This document shows positions 18,292 through 26,274 of a stretch of DNA of 64,000 nt, piece after piece. Location: positions 3,359,001 to 3,423,000 of the forward strand of contig NZ_AP013294.1 in assembly GCF_000829195.1 (NCBI RefSeq). Reading direction: 5' to 3'. This DNA comes from Bacillus sp. OxB-1 (GTDB taxonomy: Bacteria; Bacillota; Bacilli; Bacillales_A; Planococcaceae). Positions within the stretch are counted from its first letter, which is position 1. Every line of letters starts with the position of its first letter. The position numbers were made by a program, and so were the translations under genes. The notes below the pieces were generated by a model. That model did not search any database, was not told where the DNA came from, and was given only the letters and a program-made list of their open reading frames with translations.

Positions 18292-19445
18292 TTCAAATCC
18301 CCTTCTTTTTGCATGACTTCGAGCAGGACTTCCGTAAACAGGTCGGACGTCTCTTGATCGGCCGCTTCCCCTTTGACCGCTTCGTAGAACGATTTGAATA
18401 AAGTCAAATCATCCTGTTTACCGGTTATCGCCTGTTTTTCTCCTCTACCGATCGAAGGTTGGACTGTCATTTTCCGCTCCACATGCATCGCATTCGGGAA
18501 AACAGTACGCACCTGTTCCATTGGAAATAAAACCGGGGTTTCATCAAGCAGTTTGACAAAGACATAATCCTCATTGACCGGTTGCGTCAAAAGATCTGCC
18601 AAGCGGCCTTCAACCGTCCGCATATCATGCCGTGCGTCCAATAACTTTTTCTCAACGGTGACTTGGCCGTCCCCATCCATTTCCACGATGAAAAATCCTT
18701 TCTGATGCCGTTCCTCGGAAATCGAATATTTAAGCGGTGATCCCGCATAACGGATTGTTTCATGCAACACATGGTGGGCTTGATGCAAATGACCAAGTGC
18801 CGTGTAATGGAATGGTTCGAATAAATGAGCGGCGACATATTCCGCCCCGCCGATTGCAAGCGGCCGTTCCGAATCGCTTGTGTTGTCGGCGGTTTCCCCG
18901 TGAGGCGTAACAAAAGCATGTCCGACCAAAACATGGCGGGCTTCCGCCGACAGCTTTTGGCGGATGCCGTCGACCACTCTTTTCATCGCATCCTGATGAT
19001 TCGAGACGGATTCATCCTCATAAAGATGTCTGACGACGGAAGGGTCAGCAAACGGCACCAGATGGAAATGGACCTCGCCGAATTCGTCTTCCAATACGAC
19101 CGGCTCCAATGCTTTCGTCATCTGGCCTACCATATGCAGTCCATTGGCTCGCATAATATTGCTTCCGAAATGGATTCGCCCCGGGCTGTCGTGATTGCCG
19201 CCTATTGCCAGAACCGGCGTTTTTAGTTCCATGACAATCTTTTCGAGAACTTCATCCAACAGCGCCACCGCTTCCGTTGGTGGAACCGCCCGATCATACA
19301 AATCTCCCGCAATGACGACCGCATCCGGTTTCTCTTCGATGATGGCCTTGATGAATTGATCGAGCACATGCCGCTGGTCCTCCGTCATATATACACCCTG
19401 GACCAGCTTGCCCAAATGCCAATCCGCCGTATGGAAAAATTTCAA
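18288..19445 (-). CDS. sbcD: Exonuclease subunit SbcD (Mre11-like)
   Basis: A 385-residue Mn-dependent nuclease of the Mre11 family, the catalytic partner of SbcC. Phosphoesterase motifs are in order: DWHLG (residues 8-12), GDLYDRAVPP near 47, GNHDSPGRIHFG near 83, GHAFVTPHG and the closing GHLHQAH. The start MKFFHTADWHLGKLVQG is the family's usual beginning. It is the first gene of the sbcDC operon and overlaps sbcC by four bases. Confidence 0.96.
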   Translation of the reverse strand: MKFFHTADWHLGKLVQGVYMTEDQRHVLDQFIKAIIEEKPDAVVIAGDLYDRAVPPTEAVALLDEVLEKIVMELKTPVLAIGGNHDSPGRIHFGSNIMRANGLHMVGQMTKALEPVVLEDEFGEVHFHLVPFADPSVVRHLYEDESVSNHQDAMKRVVDGIRQKLSAEARHVLVGHAFVTPHGETADNTSDSERPLAIGGAEYVAAHLFEPFHYTALGHLHQAHHVLHETIRYAGSPLKYSISEERHQKGFFIVEMDGDGQVTVEKKLLDARHDMRTVEGRLADLLTQPVNEDYVFVKLLDETPVLFPMEQVRTVFPNAMHVERKMTVQPSIGRGEKQAITGKQDDLTLFKSFYEAVKGEAADQETSDLFTEVLLEVMQKEGDLK

Positions 19446-19584
19446 TTTGATCTCCCCCTACTTCTCTTTATTTCTATTTTACAAGAACTGACTGTGAAAC
19501 AGAAGGTATGTTTGCTGAAGCGAAATAGTACGTAGTTATCTAAATATTAGGCAGAAGTCCTTGGCATATCCCCCCGCAAACATG

Positions 19585-19618
19585 AAAACAGGACACCCGA
19601 ATACGGATGTCCTGTTTT
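19585..19618. terminator. Terminator of the Mn transporter operon
   Basis: AAAACAGGACA and TGTCCTGTTTT form a perfect hairpin around CCCGAATACGGA. It lies ~48 bases past the lipoprotein gene stop. The remaining bases between sbcD (19446) and 19584 show no gene. Confidence 0.8.
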
Positions 19619-19665
19619 ACAGTAGCTTCCTTATCGAATCCCTTCAAGGGAGGAATTCCTATTAC

Positions 19666-20658
19666 TTAATTCTTGCTCAATTCATCATGGATAAGGTTAA
19701 TATTGTAATCCAAATATTTTACATACGTATCGATCTCATCCCCAGGGTTGCCGATCTCATCTGAATAGATAGCCTTCTCCGCAATCGGCACACCGGTTTC
19801 TTTGGAGACCGTTTCCATCGGACGAGGGTCGACGTTGGACTCCAGGAACAGGACCGGCACTTCATTTTCTTTGATAAATGTCACAAGGTTTTTGATTTGA
19901 GTGGGTGAGCCGTTTTCTTCTGTGTCGATTTCCCAAATATATGCTTCATACAGACCATAATGCGTGGTCATATATTGGAATGCCCTTTCACTAGTCACCA
20001 AAATCCGATCTTCTTCCGGGATGTCGGCAATGCGTGTTTCATATTCTTCATCCAATTCTTTCAAACGCGCTACATACTCATCGCCACGCTCTTGTATTTC
20101 ATCACTCTTGGAAGGATGTCTTTTGACAAGCACATTCCGCATATCTTCCGCCATTTTAATACCGACAGCCGGGTCGATGAAAGCATGTGGGTTGATTTCT
20201 TCTTCTCTTCCATCTTCATTCGTCAAATACATCGGCTCAACACGTTCCGTTACACTAAAGACATTTTCTTCTTTTTGGCCGACGGTTCCAATCATTTTAA
20301 AGAACCAACCCTCTTTCCCGCCTTCCAAATTCAAACCGTTATAAAAAAGTATATCGGCATCGGTAGCGGCCTTGATATCATCCGGTAACGGTTCATATTC
20401 ATGGGGATCTGTACCACTTGGCACCAAGTTGTACACGTCGACCGCATCCCCGCCGATCTGTCTTGCCATATCGGCGATAATCGTGAACGACGTGACAACT
20501 TTCAGTTTATCGTCTTTAGAGTCCCCTGTTGCAGCGGCTGTATCATTGTCTGGATTTTTGCCTTGCTGATTTCCCTCTCCTGTGTTTCCATTGCCGCAAG
20601 CTGCCAGTAAAAAGACAGCGAGCAAGGATACACCAAACCACATCGCTAATTTTCTCAT
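19666..20658 (-). CDS. mntA: Manganese-type ABC transporter substrate-binding lipoprotein
   Basis: A 330-residue lipoprotein with signal and lipobox LLAACGNG (Cys21). It belongs to the cluster 9 metal-binding family. The metal ligands are visible as GTDPHEYEP, NPHAFIDP, TSERAF and the late YSDEIG segment. The AYIWEIDTEENGSPTQI stretch is very close to that of PsaA/MntA-type Mn2+ binders, which is why I prefer Mn over Zn. It is the last gene of an ATPase-permease-receptor operon with MntR-like boxes upstream. Confidence 0.88.
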   Translation of the reverse strand: MRKLAMWFGVSLLAVFLLAACGNGNTGEGNQQGKNPDNDTAAATGDSKDDKLKVVTSFTIIADMARQIGGDAVDVYNLVPSGTDPHEYEPLPDDIKAATDADILFYNGLNLEGGKEGWFFKMIGTVGQKEENVFSVTERVEPMYLTNEDGREEEINPHAFIDPAVGIKMAEDMRNVLVKRHPSKSDEIQERGDEYVARLKELDEEYETRIADIPEEDRILVTSERAFQYMTTHYGLYEAYIWEIDTEENGSPTQIKNLVTFIKENEVPVLFLESNVDPRPMETVSKETGVPIAEKAIYSDEIGNPGDEIDTYVKYLDYNINLIHDELSKN

Positions 20659-20723
20659 TTCTTGGTCTCTACTCCTTTAATAAATAATTTATAGAAAAAC
20701 CGGGATTCCGGTTCTAGATGAAA

Positions 20724-21584
20724 TTAGGACACCATCATTTTCTGTTTTTCGTTTGATCGCAGCGCTCTCCATACAACTCCCTGTTTCGGCGAAAACAAAA
20801 ATGCCAGGACAAATAAAGACGTTGCCGCCAATGCGATGACCGGTCCGGATGGCATATTGTACAAGAAGCTGACATACAGGCCGATAATGGCAGAAAGCGC
20901 TCCAAAGAATGCGGACAACACTACCATGACCGACAACCGATTCGTCAATAAATACGCAGTAGACGCCGGGGTGATCAACATGGACACGACCAAAATGACA
21001 CCCACTGTCTGCAAAGAAGCTACCGTCACTAATGTCAGTAAGAACATGATTCCATAATGAATTATTCGCACTTTTAAACCATACGCCGCTGCCATCGTTT
21101 CATCGAAACTGGAAATAAGCAGTTCCTTGAAGAATAACACTACGACCAGAATGACGAGACTGCCAATTACTAAAGTAAGCCACATGTCAGAAGACCGGAC
21201 GGATAACACATTACCAAATAGGATTTGAGTCAAATCAGTCGCACTTCCTGCTCTCGTGATCAGTATGATTCCGAATGCAAAGGCCGCGGAAAATCCGATG
21301 CCGATGGAAGAATCGTTTTTCACACGGCTGTTTTGGCTGATCACACCGATGCCAAGAGCTGTTAAAACGCCGGTGAAGACCGCACCATAAAAGTAATTGA
21401 CGCCCAGCATATAAGAGATTGCGACTCCCGGCAGGACCGCATGGGAAATGGCATCTCCCATTAATGCCATACCGCGCAAAACAATGAAACTGCCGATGAT
21501 TCCGCAGATGATACCAACCATTACGGAAGTGGCAAAGGCTTTTTGGAGGAATCCATAATTCATCAAATCATTAATAAAGTCCAT
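20724..21584 (-). CDS. mntC: Manganese-type ABC transporter permease
   Basis: A 286-residue permease of the ABC-3 family with about eight to nine membrane helices. Family blocks: GSFIVLRGMALMGDAISHAVLPGVAISY near the N-terminus (cited in part), SFDETMAAAYGLKV as the ATPase-coupling loop, and VSMLITPASTAYLLTNRLSVM. It starts MDFINDLMNYGFLQKAF. The ATG shares its first base position with the end of the ATPase gene (21584), so the genes are coupled. There is only one permease gene, in the psaBCA-like order, unlike Bacillus subtilis mntABCD with two. Confidence 0.88.
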   Translation of the reverse strand: MDFINDLMNYGFLQKAFATSVMVGIICGIIGSFIVLRGMALMGDAISHAVLPGVAISYMLGVNYFYGAVFTGVLTALGIGVISQNSRVKNDSSIGIGFSAAFAFGIILITRAGSATDLTQILFGNVLSVRSSDMWLTLVIGSLVILVVVLFFKELLISSFDETMAAAYGLKVRIIHYGIMFLLTLVTVASLQTVGVILVVSMLITPASTAYLLTNRLSVMVVLSAFFGALSAIIGLYVSFLYNMPSGPVIALAATSLFVLAFLFSPKQGVVWRALRSNEKQKMMVS

Positions 21585-22327
21585 TACACCGTAACCTCCA
21601 AATCTCCTAGCATCGAAAAGCTACGCTGATACGCTTTGGACATTTTGTTCGGCTGGAACACTTGGTTGACAGGACCTGCATCGATCAATTCTTTATTGAT
21701 CAAAACTAGCTCATCGAAATAATATCTCACCTTCGACAAGTCATGATGCACCACAAAGACGATCTTACCTTCCGCTTTCAGACTCTTCAATATATTAATG
21801 ATGACTTCCTCACTGGAGACATCGATGCCGACGAACGGTTCATCCAAGAAAAAATAATCTGCCTTTTGGGCAAGTGCTCTCGCAAGAAAGACGCGTTGCT
21901 GCTGCCCACCCGACAATTCGCCGATTTGCCTTTCGGCGAAATCTTCCATCCCGACACGTCTCAGACATTCCATCGCCCATTCCTTATCCGATTTTTTGGG
22001 ACGATGCAATAATCCGACATTCGGATACGTACCGAGAAGCACCGTATCTTTAACGATGATTGGAAAATTCCAATCGATATTGGACCTTTGCGGCACATAC
22101 GCGATCTTTTTCCTGAAATCCTTGATCGGGCGTGAACCGATCAGAACAGAACCACTATCCTTTCGTATCAATCCAAGCATCGCTTTCATTAATGTCGATT
22201 TGCCCGCCCCGTTTGGTCCGAGGACTCCGATCAGGCTGGACGATGGGAAAGAAAAAGAGACATCCTTCACCACTTGGTTTCCATAATAGGATACGCTGAG
22301 ATTATTCACTGTCACAGAGTCGATCAT
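21584..22327 (-). CDS. mntB: Manganese-type ABC transporter ATP-binding protein
   Basis: A 247-residue ABC ATPase. The start MIDSVTVNNLSVSYYG at ATG 22327 is set by GGGAGGGA six bases upstream; the in-frame extension to 22369 is rejected. Walker A is GPNGAGKSTL, the Q-loop YVPQRS, the signature LSGGQQQRV, Walker B ADYFFLDEPFVGIDV, and the H-loop VHHDLS. It is first in the operon, driven from a region with four MntR-like boxes. Confidence 0.9.
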   Translation of the reverse strand: MIDSVTVNNLSVSYYGNQVVKDVSFSFPSSSLIGVLGPNGAGKSTLMKAMLGLIRKDSGSVLIGSRPIKDFRKKIAYVPQRSNIDWNFPIIVKDTVLLGTYPNVGLLHRPKKSDKEWAMECLRRVGMEDFAERQIGELSGGQQQRVFLARALAQKADYFFLDEPFVGIDVSSEEVIINILKSLKAEGKIVFVVHHDLSKVRYYFDELVLINKELIDAGPVNQVFQPNKMSKAYQRSFSMLGDLEVTV

Positions 22328-22376
22328 TTGTTTCCCTCCCACTTTCTTCTTTCTTTTGTATGAATTCAACTAAAAT

Positions 22377-22552
22377 ACTTTCCCCCGTGCAACTTTTTCC
22401 ATGCAAGAGATTTATCCCATATAAAAAGAACGTTTGGTTTCTCATTGTATGCTCATTTTGTTTCCTAAGTGCAACTTTTCAATTAAAAAAATAAATTTCT
22501 TTCCCTTGCACAAGTTTTCGAATAAAAAAATTTGTTTCCCACAGGAAACTTT
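22377..22552 (-). promoter_or_regulatory. Four MntR-like operators upstream of the Mn transporter operon
   Basis: Read on the minus strand, four related words occur: AAAGTTGCACGGGGGAAAGT (22377-22397), AAAGTTGCACTTAGGAAAC (22458-22479), AAACTTGTGCAAGGGAAAG (22499-22518) and AAAGTTTCCTGTGGGAAAC (22531-22552). They resemble the MntR consensus of Bacillus subtilis (TTTGCCTTAAGGAAAC-like). The second contains a possible -35 TTGCAC with TACAAT 19 bases on. Mn2+-dependent repression is inferred. Confidence 0.65.
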
Positions 22553-22603
22553 GATAATCATATATTAATATAACCCTTTTCAAAAGTAAAGCGGAAATTT
22601 TTT

Positions 22604-22634
22604 AAAAAAGCTGTGAGCAGTTTCACAGCTTTCT
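22604..22634 (-). terminator. Intrinsic terminator, minus strand
   Basis: AAAGCTGTGA and TCACAGCTTT pair around six bases. On the minus strand a run of seven T follows. It probably belongs to the YcdB-like gene 280 bases upstream, from which the repeat at 22643-22882 separates it. Confidence 0.75.
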
Positions 22635-22642
22635 TGTCATCT

Positions 22643-22882
22643 AGGAAATCATAAATTCTGAGCATGTGGATAACCTTCGAAACTGGGTTTGTTTCCGTCC
22701 AACTCCGGGCGCTAGAGGCTCGGGGCCATAAGCCAAAGCTGCTCTGTGGCAAAAAGCGCCATGCCGCACCTTCGTCTTATGCCTGAGGCCGACAGGATGC
22801 CGGTCATGCAGCCGTTGCCGCAGAACGCGGCGAACTTAGACTGCCGACCTTAGCTGAGCAAGCACCCTGCGCTTTTGTTCAT
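22643..22882 (-). repeat. Dispersed repeat, copy 2
   Basis: The reverse complement matches 10059-10245 over almost its whole length, including the perfect DnaA-box word (TGTGGATAA at 22665-22673). This copy has ~70 extra bases with a near-palindrome (GTTGCCGCAGAACGCGGCGAA, about 22812-22832, cited in part). It sits between a stop codon and its likely terminator. Confidence 0.85.
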
Positions 22883-22911
22883 TGTTTATTCATAGGCTTT
22901 TGTGTAGAAAT

Positions 22912-24174
22912 TCATAGATCCCCCAGCAACCGGATTTCGCCCGTCACCGCGTCTACACATTCTTCCGCATCTAGCAGTCCGCACAGCACGTATTTACCTG
23001 CGGAAGGGTCAAAGGCATAAGTAGGTTCGAGTGTAATAAACGACGTCATCTTCTCAAATGCTTCTTCTGCGACCACTCTGCAGTCAACTGCTGACGAATA
23101 GCCGTCGAATAGACGGACCATTTCCAAATTGTCCATATAGTTCAGCAAACGATAGGTCCCAGGCTCGATGATCACGACCACTTTCCGATTAAAAAACGCT
23201 GGAACTTCACTGGATCGATGGCATTTCGCTGTTATGAAGTCTTCTGAACGGCCGATCGTTCCCAATATCCAAGAACCAGCTTCCTCCGGAAAAAGCGTTC
23301 GCAATACATCACGTGTGACCACTTTGCACTGCTCTATATCTTCCTCGGTCAGTCGGTGTTCATCTTCGACATCCGGATTATTGAAAGCTTCCTCAACAGT
23401 CACTTCCTGACTAGTGAAAATCGGCTCCCGATGCAGTTCATTCGTAAGCGGGCTATCCCATTCCATTACTTCATTCATAATCCGTTCTGTTCGTTCATGT
23501 ACGAAAAACGGGATCGTCCCTGATCCGTCCGCTTTCACAAACACTTCTTCCATCGCATAGACGGAAACGAAGCGTTTTTCCGATTCAGAAGGAAACCGAA
23601 TTAATTGGAGCTGCTGTTTCACGATTGGCTCTATTTCTTCAAGCGTTAATGAAAATTCGGCAGGCATAACTTCTTCCACTTTTGGAAAATCTCCTATTTT
23701 GGAATACAAGAGTAATTGGCCTTCTTCGTTAAATTTCACTTCGATTGTGCAACCGGGCGATAGTCGGACTCCATCGATTTCCACTTTGAACAGGAATCCA
23801 TCCTCATAAGCCTCCGATAGGCGCAGCTCCTTCCCTACTTCTAAGCCGGTATATTGCTTAACCCATTCGCCGACTTCCTCAGGCGTCTTTTCTATAAATG
23901 GAGTTTTCGTAGAATAGGATGTCTGCATAACAAAGATGGCACTGTCATACCGTTGCTGTTGAAGATTGAACTCGATACTCGCGGTGCCCGTCGGATTTTC
24001 ATCCTCTTCCACCGGTTCCTGAATATCGTTCGGAAACCATTCCATACTGAAGTAATATTCTTTTTCTTCTCGATCATTAAAGCGTTTATAGATCCCATGC
24101 CGGCCTAAATCATAATTTTCCAAGCCAAAATCCGTTCTTGTTTGATCTACAATTTTTTGGAGTCGCTTATCCAC
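22912..24174 (-). CDS. YcdB/YcdC-like domain protein
   Basis: 420 residues, soluble, acidic, without signal peptide. It starts MDKRLQKIVDQTRTDFGLENYDLGRHGIYKRF and carries EKEYYFSMEWFPND. A sequence of beta-rich repeats follows, with LTLEEIEPIVKQQL-type segments, in the manner of Bacillus subtilis YcdB/YcdC (DUF4901). The function of the family is unknown. It is monocistronic; its terminator appears displaced by a repeat element. Confidence 0.7.
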   Translation of the reverse strand: MDKRLQKIVDQTRTDFGLENYDLGRHGIYKRFNDREEKEYYFSMEWFPNDIQEPVEEDENPTGTASIEFNLQQQRYDSAIFVMQTSYSTKTPFIEKTPEEVGEWVKQYTGLEVGKELRLSEAYEDGFLFKVEIDGVRLSPGCTIEVKFNEEGQLLLYSKIGDFPKVEEVMPAEFSLTLEEIEPIVKQQLQLIRFPSESEKRFVSVYAMEEVFVKADGSGTIPFFVHERTERIMNEVMEWDSPLTNELHREPIFTSQEVTVEEAFNNPDVEDEHRLTEEDIEQCKVVTRDVLRTLFPEEAGSWILGTIGRSEDFITAKCHRSSEVPAFFNRKVVVIIEPGTYRLLNYMDNLEMVRLFDGYSSAVDCRVVAEEAFEKMTSFITLEPTYAFDPSAGKYVLCGLLDAEECVDAVTGEIRLLGDL

Positions 24175-24290
24175 ATTTCCACCCTTTTCTCGATATGATA
24201 TTCAAGGAGATTGCCTCTGTAAAGTCTACCACAAAATAGCAAAGCCGGTTCTCAGAAGATGCCTGACTACATGATGGGCTGAAGAAAAAT

Positions 24291-24319
24291 TTGACACCCT
24301 AAGAGCATTCGTGTAAATT
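24291..24319 (+). promoter_or_regulatory. Sigma-A promoter of the T-box transcript
   Basis: TTGACA at 24291-24296 and TAAATT at 24314-24319 are separated by 17 bases. The expected transcript start is near 24326, just before the T-box stem I. Confidence 0.75.
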
Positions 24320-24333
24320 ATGGGTAATACAGT

Positions 24334-24640
24334 TGGCGATGAAGAGAAAAGTAAAGTGGCAAGGTTCCTTACAGAGAGCTTCGATAGCTGAGAAGAAGCG
24401 GAAAACTACTACTTGAAAATGGCCTCTGAGCTCTGCATTGAACGTGCGCTAATTCGCATTAGTAGATGGCAGCGGGATTTGGTATCCGTTATCTATACCA
24501 CAAGTCTAAAATCCTGTTGGACCGGATTTTGCACTTGCTGAGATTGTCCTTGTGAATGGGCAATGAACCAAAGGTGGTACCACGGGAATCGATCCTGTCC
24601 TTTGCAATCGAATGATTGCAGAGGGCGGGATTTTTTTATT
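24334..24640 (+). ncRNA. T-box leader, probable methionine specifier
   Basis: Stem I begins GGCGATGAAGAG with the AGTA element at 24350-24353, and AGAGAGC lies in the upper stem. The specifier-loop GAA is at 24415-24417, followed by ATG at 24419-24421 and CCTCTGAG. The T-box sequence GGTGGTACCACGG is at 24573-24585. The terminator arm runs 24591-24637 with seven T. The variable T-box base is U, matching an A73 tRNA such as tRNA-Met and arguing against Asn (G73), the alternative reading of the specifier region as AAT. Confidence 0.9.
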
Positions 24641-24663
24641 ACGCTGGCGAGGAGTGGAAGTAG

Positions 24664-25524
24664 ATGAACAATGGTTTATTGGTATTTCAATCGGATTTCG
24701 GAAAAGGGGATGGCGCGGTCAGTGCCATGCATGGAGTCGCCAATTCGGTGAAGCCGGGCATTCCGATTTTCGAAATCACTCACCAGATTCCCCAATATAA
24801 TATTTGGGAAGCATCCTACCGTTTATTGCAAACTGTCGGATATTGGCCGAGTGACACAGTCTTCGTTTCCATTGTCGATCCGGGGGTCGGCTCGGATCGG
24901 CGGGGAGTCGTCGCAAAGACGGCAAATGGGCATACGATTATCACACCGGATAACGGTACGCTCACCCATTTAAAACGATTTGTCGGCATCACGGATGTCC
25001 GGATCATCGATGAAACGAAAAACCGCCTTCCGAAATCAGGCGAATCTCATACATTCCATGGACGCGATATTTTCGCCTATACGGGTGCCCGTTTGGCGGC
25101 CGGACTCATTGGTTTTGAGGATGTCGGTAATGCTGCAGACCCGGCGACCTTGATCGAACTTCCTTTGAAAAACTCTACAATTCAAGACGAGGTGATCACC
25201 GGGATTGTTGACATCATCGACCGGCCATTCGGCAACTTGTGGACGAATATTAGCCGACTTCAATTCAATGACATTGCCGGCCCGTATGGAAGTTCCTATG
25301 AAGTTTCCATTACGACGGACGGGCGGACGATCTACAATAACATTTTGAAATTCGGCCGTTCCTTTGCCGACTCCCATATCGGCGAACCGCTTCTTTATAT
25401 CAATTCCCTTGATAATTTGGGCATCGCCATTAACCAAGGTTCATTTGCAGACGCCTACCGTGTCGGCACCGGCACGAACTGGGAAGTGATTATCCGGACA
25501 GCACCGAAAGTGGTGTATGATTGA
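24664..25524 (+). CDS. SAM hydroxide adenosyltransferase (SAM hydrolase, DUF62)
   Basis: A 286-residue member of the SAM chlorinase/fluorinase fold whose common members hydrolyse SAM to adenosine and methionine. Motifs: LLVFQSDFGKGDGAVSAMHGV with the first catalytic Asp, SIVDPGVGSDRRGV, TPDNGTLTHL, and TFHGRDIFAY with the conserved His, then the C-terminal barrel (IDRPFGNLWTNISRL). ATG 24664 follows GAGGAGTGG. It is expressed behind a T-box that looks methionine-specific, so uncharged tRNA-Met should raise its level. That suggests methionine recovery from SAM. Confidence 0.88.
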   Translation: MNNGLLVFQSDFGKGDGAVSAMHGVANSVKPGIPIFEITHQIPQYNIWEASYRLLQTVGYWPSDTVFVSIVDPGVGSDRRGVVAKTANGHTIITPDNGTLTHLKRFVGITDVRIIDETKNRLPKSGESHTFHGRDIFAYTGARLAAGLIGFEDVGNAADPATLIELPLKNSTIQDEVITGIVDIIDRPFGNLWTNISRLQFNDIAGPYGSSYEVSITTDGRTIYNNILKFGRSFADSHIGEPLLYINSLDNLGIAINQGSFADAYRVGTGTNWEVIIRTAPKVVYD

Positions 25525-25612
25525 ATCTTGCAGAAATTGGGGATTTCTTTGATTAGATCCGGCCCGCCTGTCATATGATGGATTACTCGACAGAGAAGGA
25601 AAGGGGTTATGA

Positions 25613-26227
25613 ATGGAATTTCCTGTTTCAATTGTTACCCGGAAACTGCCGAATGTTTCACCCAAAGTGAATGTCTATTATCCTGTTATCGTCCATTTAG
25701 AAAACAGTGAAGTACAAAGTAAAATGAACCATGCCATCATTGAGCTATTGAATCAAATCTTAATAGACCTAGATTATTACGATAAAAACTTGGTGGAATT
25801 GCTGGCCAGTTATGAGGTAAAGACGAATGAACGCGGCATTCTTAGCTTGAACCTGATTGTCTACTCGTTTACAGGCGGAGCGCACGGAATGACGGTCGTC
25901 CGTTCCTTGACCTTCGACACGAAAACCGGCAAGCAATATACATTGAAGGAGTTATTTAAACAAGACAGCCCTTATGTAGAAACTTTGTCTTCGATCATTA
26001 GGAAGCAGATGCAACGCTGGAATGTCGATTTGTTGGATCCTCCATTTAAGGAGATTCGGCCGGACCAGGATTTCTATCTGGCGGACACCTCCATCGTCAT
26101 CTACTTCCAATTATATGAAATCACCCCGTATTATTGGGGGTTTCCTTACTTCCCGATTCCCATCAAAGACTTGGAAACCATTATTCAGCCGGAGGGTCCA
26201 CTCGATCAGTTGATGTCCTTTACGTGA
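25613..26227 (+). CDS. DUF3298/DUF4163 domain protein
   Basis: 204 residues. The N-terminal DUF4163-like part is PVSIVTRKLPNVSPKVNVYYPVI; the later part has the DUF3298 pattern GGAHGMTVVRSLTFDTKTGKQYTLKELF and DFYLADTSIVIYFQLYEITPY. The RsiV and PdaC ectodomains share this fold, but no membrane anchor or signal peptide is visible here. ATG 25613 follows AAAGGGG. It stands between the SAM hydrolase and the convergent sirtuin gene. Function is unknown. Confidence 0.75.
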   Translation: MEFPVSIVTRKLPNVSPKVNVYYPVIVHLENSEVQSKMNHAIIELLNQILIDLDYYDKNLVELLASYEVKTNERGILSLNLIVYSFTGGAHGMTVVRSLTFDTKTGKQYTLKELFKQDSPYVETLSSIIRKQMQRWNVDLLDPPFKEIRPDQDFYLADTSIVIYFQLYEITPYYWGFPYFPIPIKDLETIIQPEGPLDQLMSFT

Positions 26228-26230
26228 ATG

Positions 26231-26267
26231 AAACCTGTCCTCTGCAAACTTGGCAGATGACAGGTTT
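26231..26267. terminator. Bidirectional terminator
   Basis: AAACCTGTC..CTGC pairs with GCAG..GACAGGTTT around the loop AAACTTG. It lies between the DUF3298 gene and the sirtuin gene. Confidence 0.85.
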
Positions 26268-26274
26268 TCTTCAT

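Noticed and set aside
19666..22327. Zinc (AdcABC/ZnuABC) assignment of the metal transporter
   Set aside because: The binding protein lacks a His-rich loop and has the IWEIDTEENGSP segment of Mn binders; upstream boxes look like MntR rather than Zur sites.
22558..22752. Frame within repeat copy 2
   Set aside because: It runs through the repeat and terminator; the matching part of copy 1 is also non-coding.
24419..24421. Asparagine reading (AAT at 24418-24420) of the T-box specifier
   Set aside because: The T-box variable base is U, which cannot pair with the G73 of tRNA-Asn; ATG with A73 fits and suits the downstream gene.
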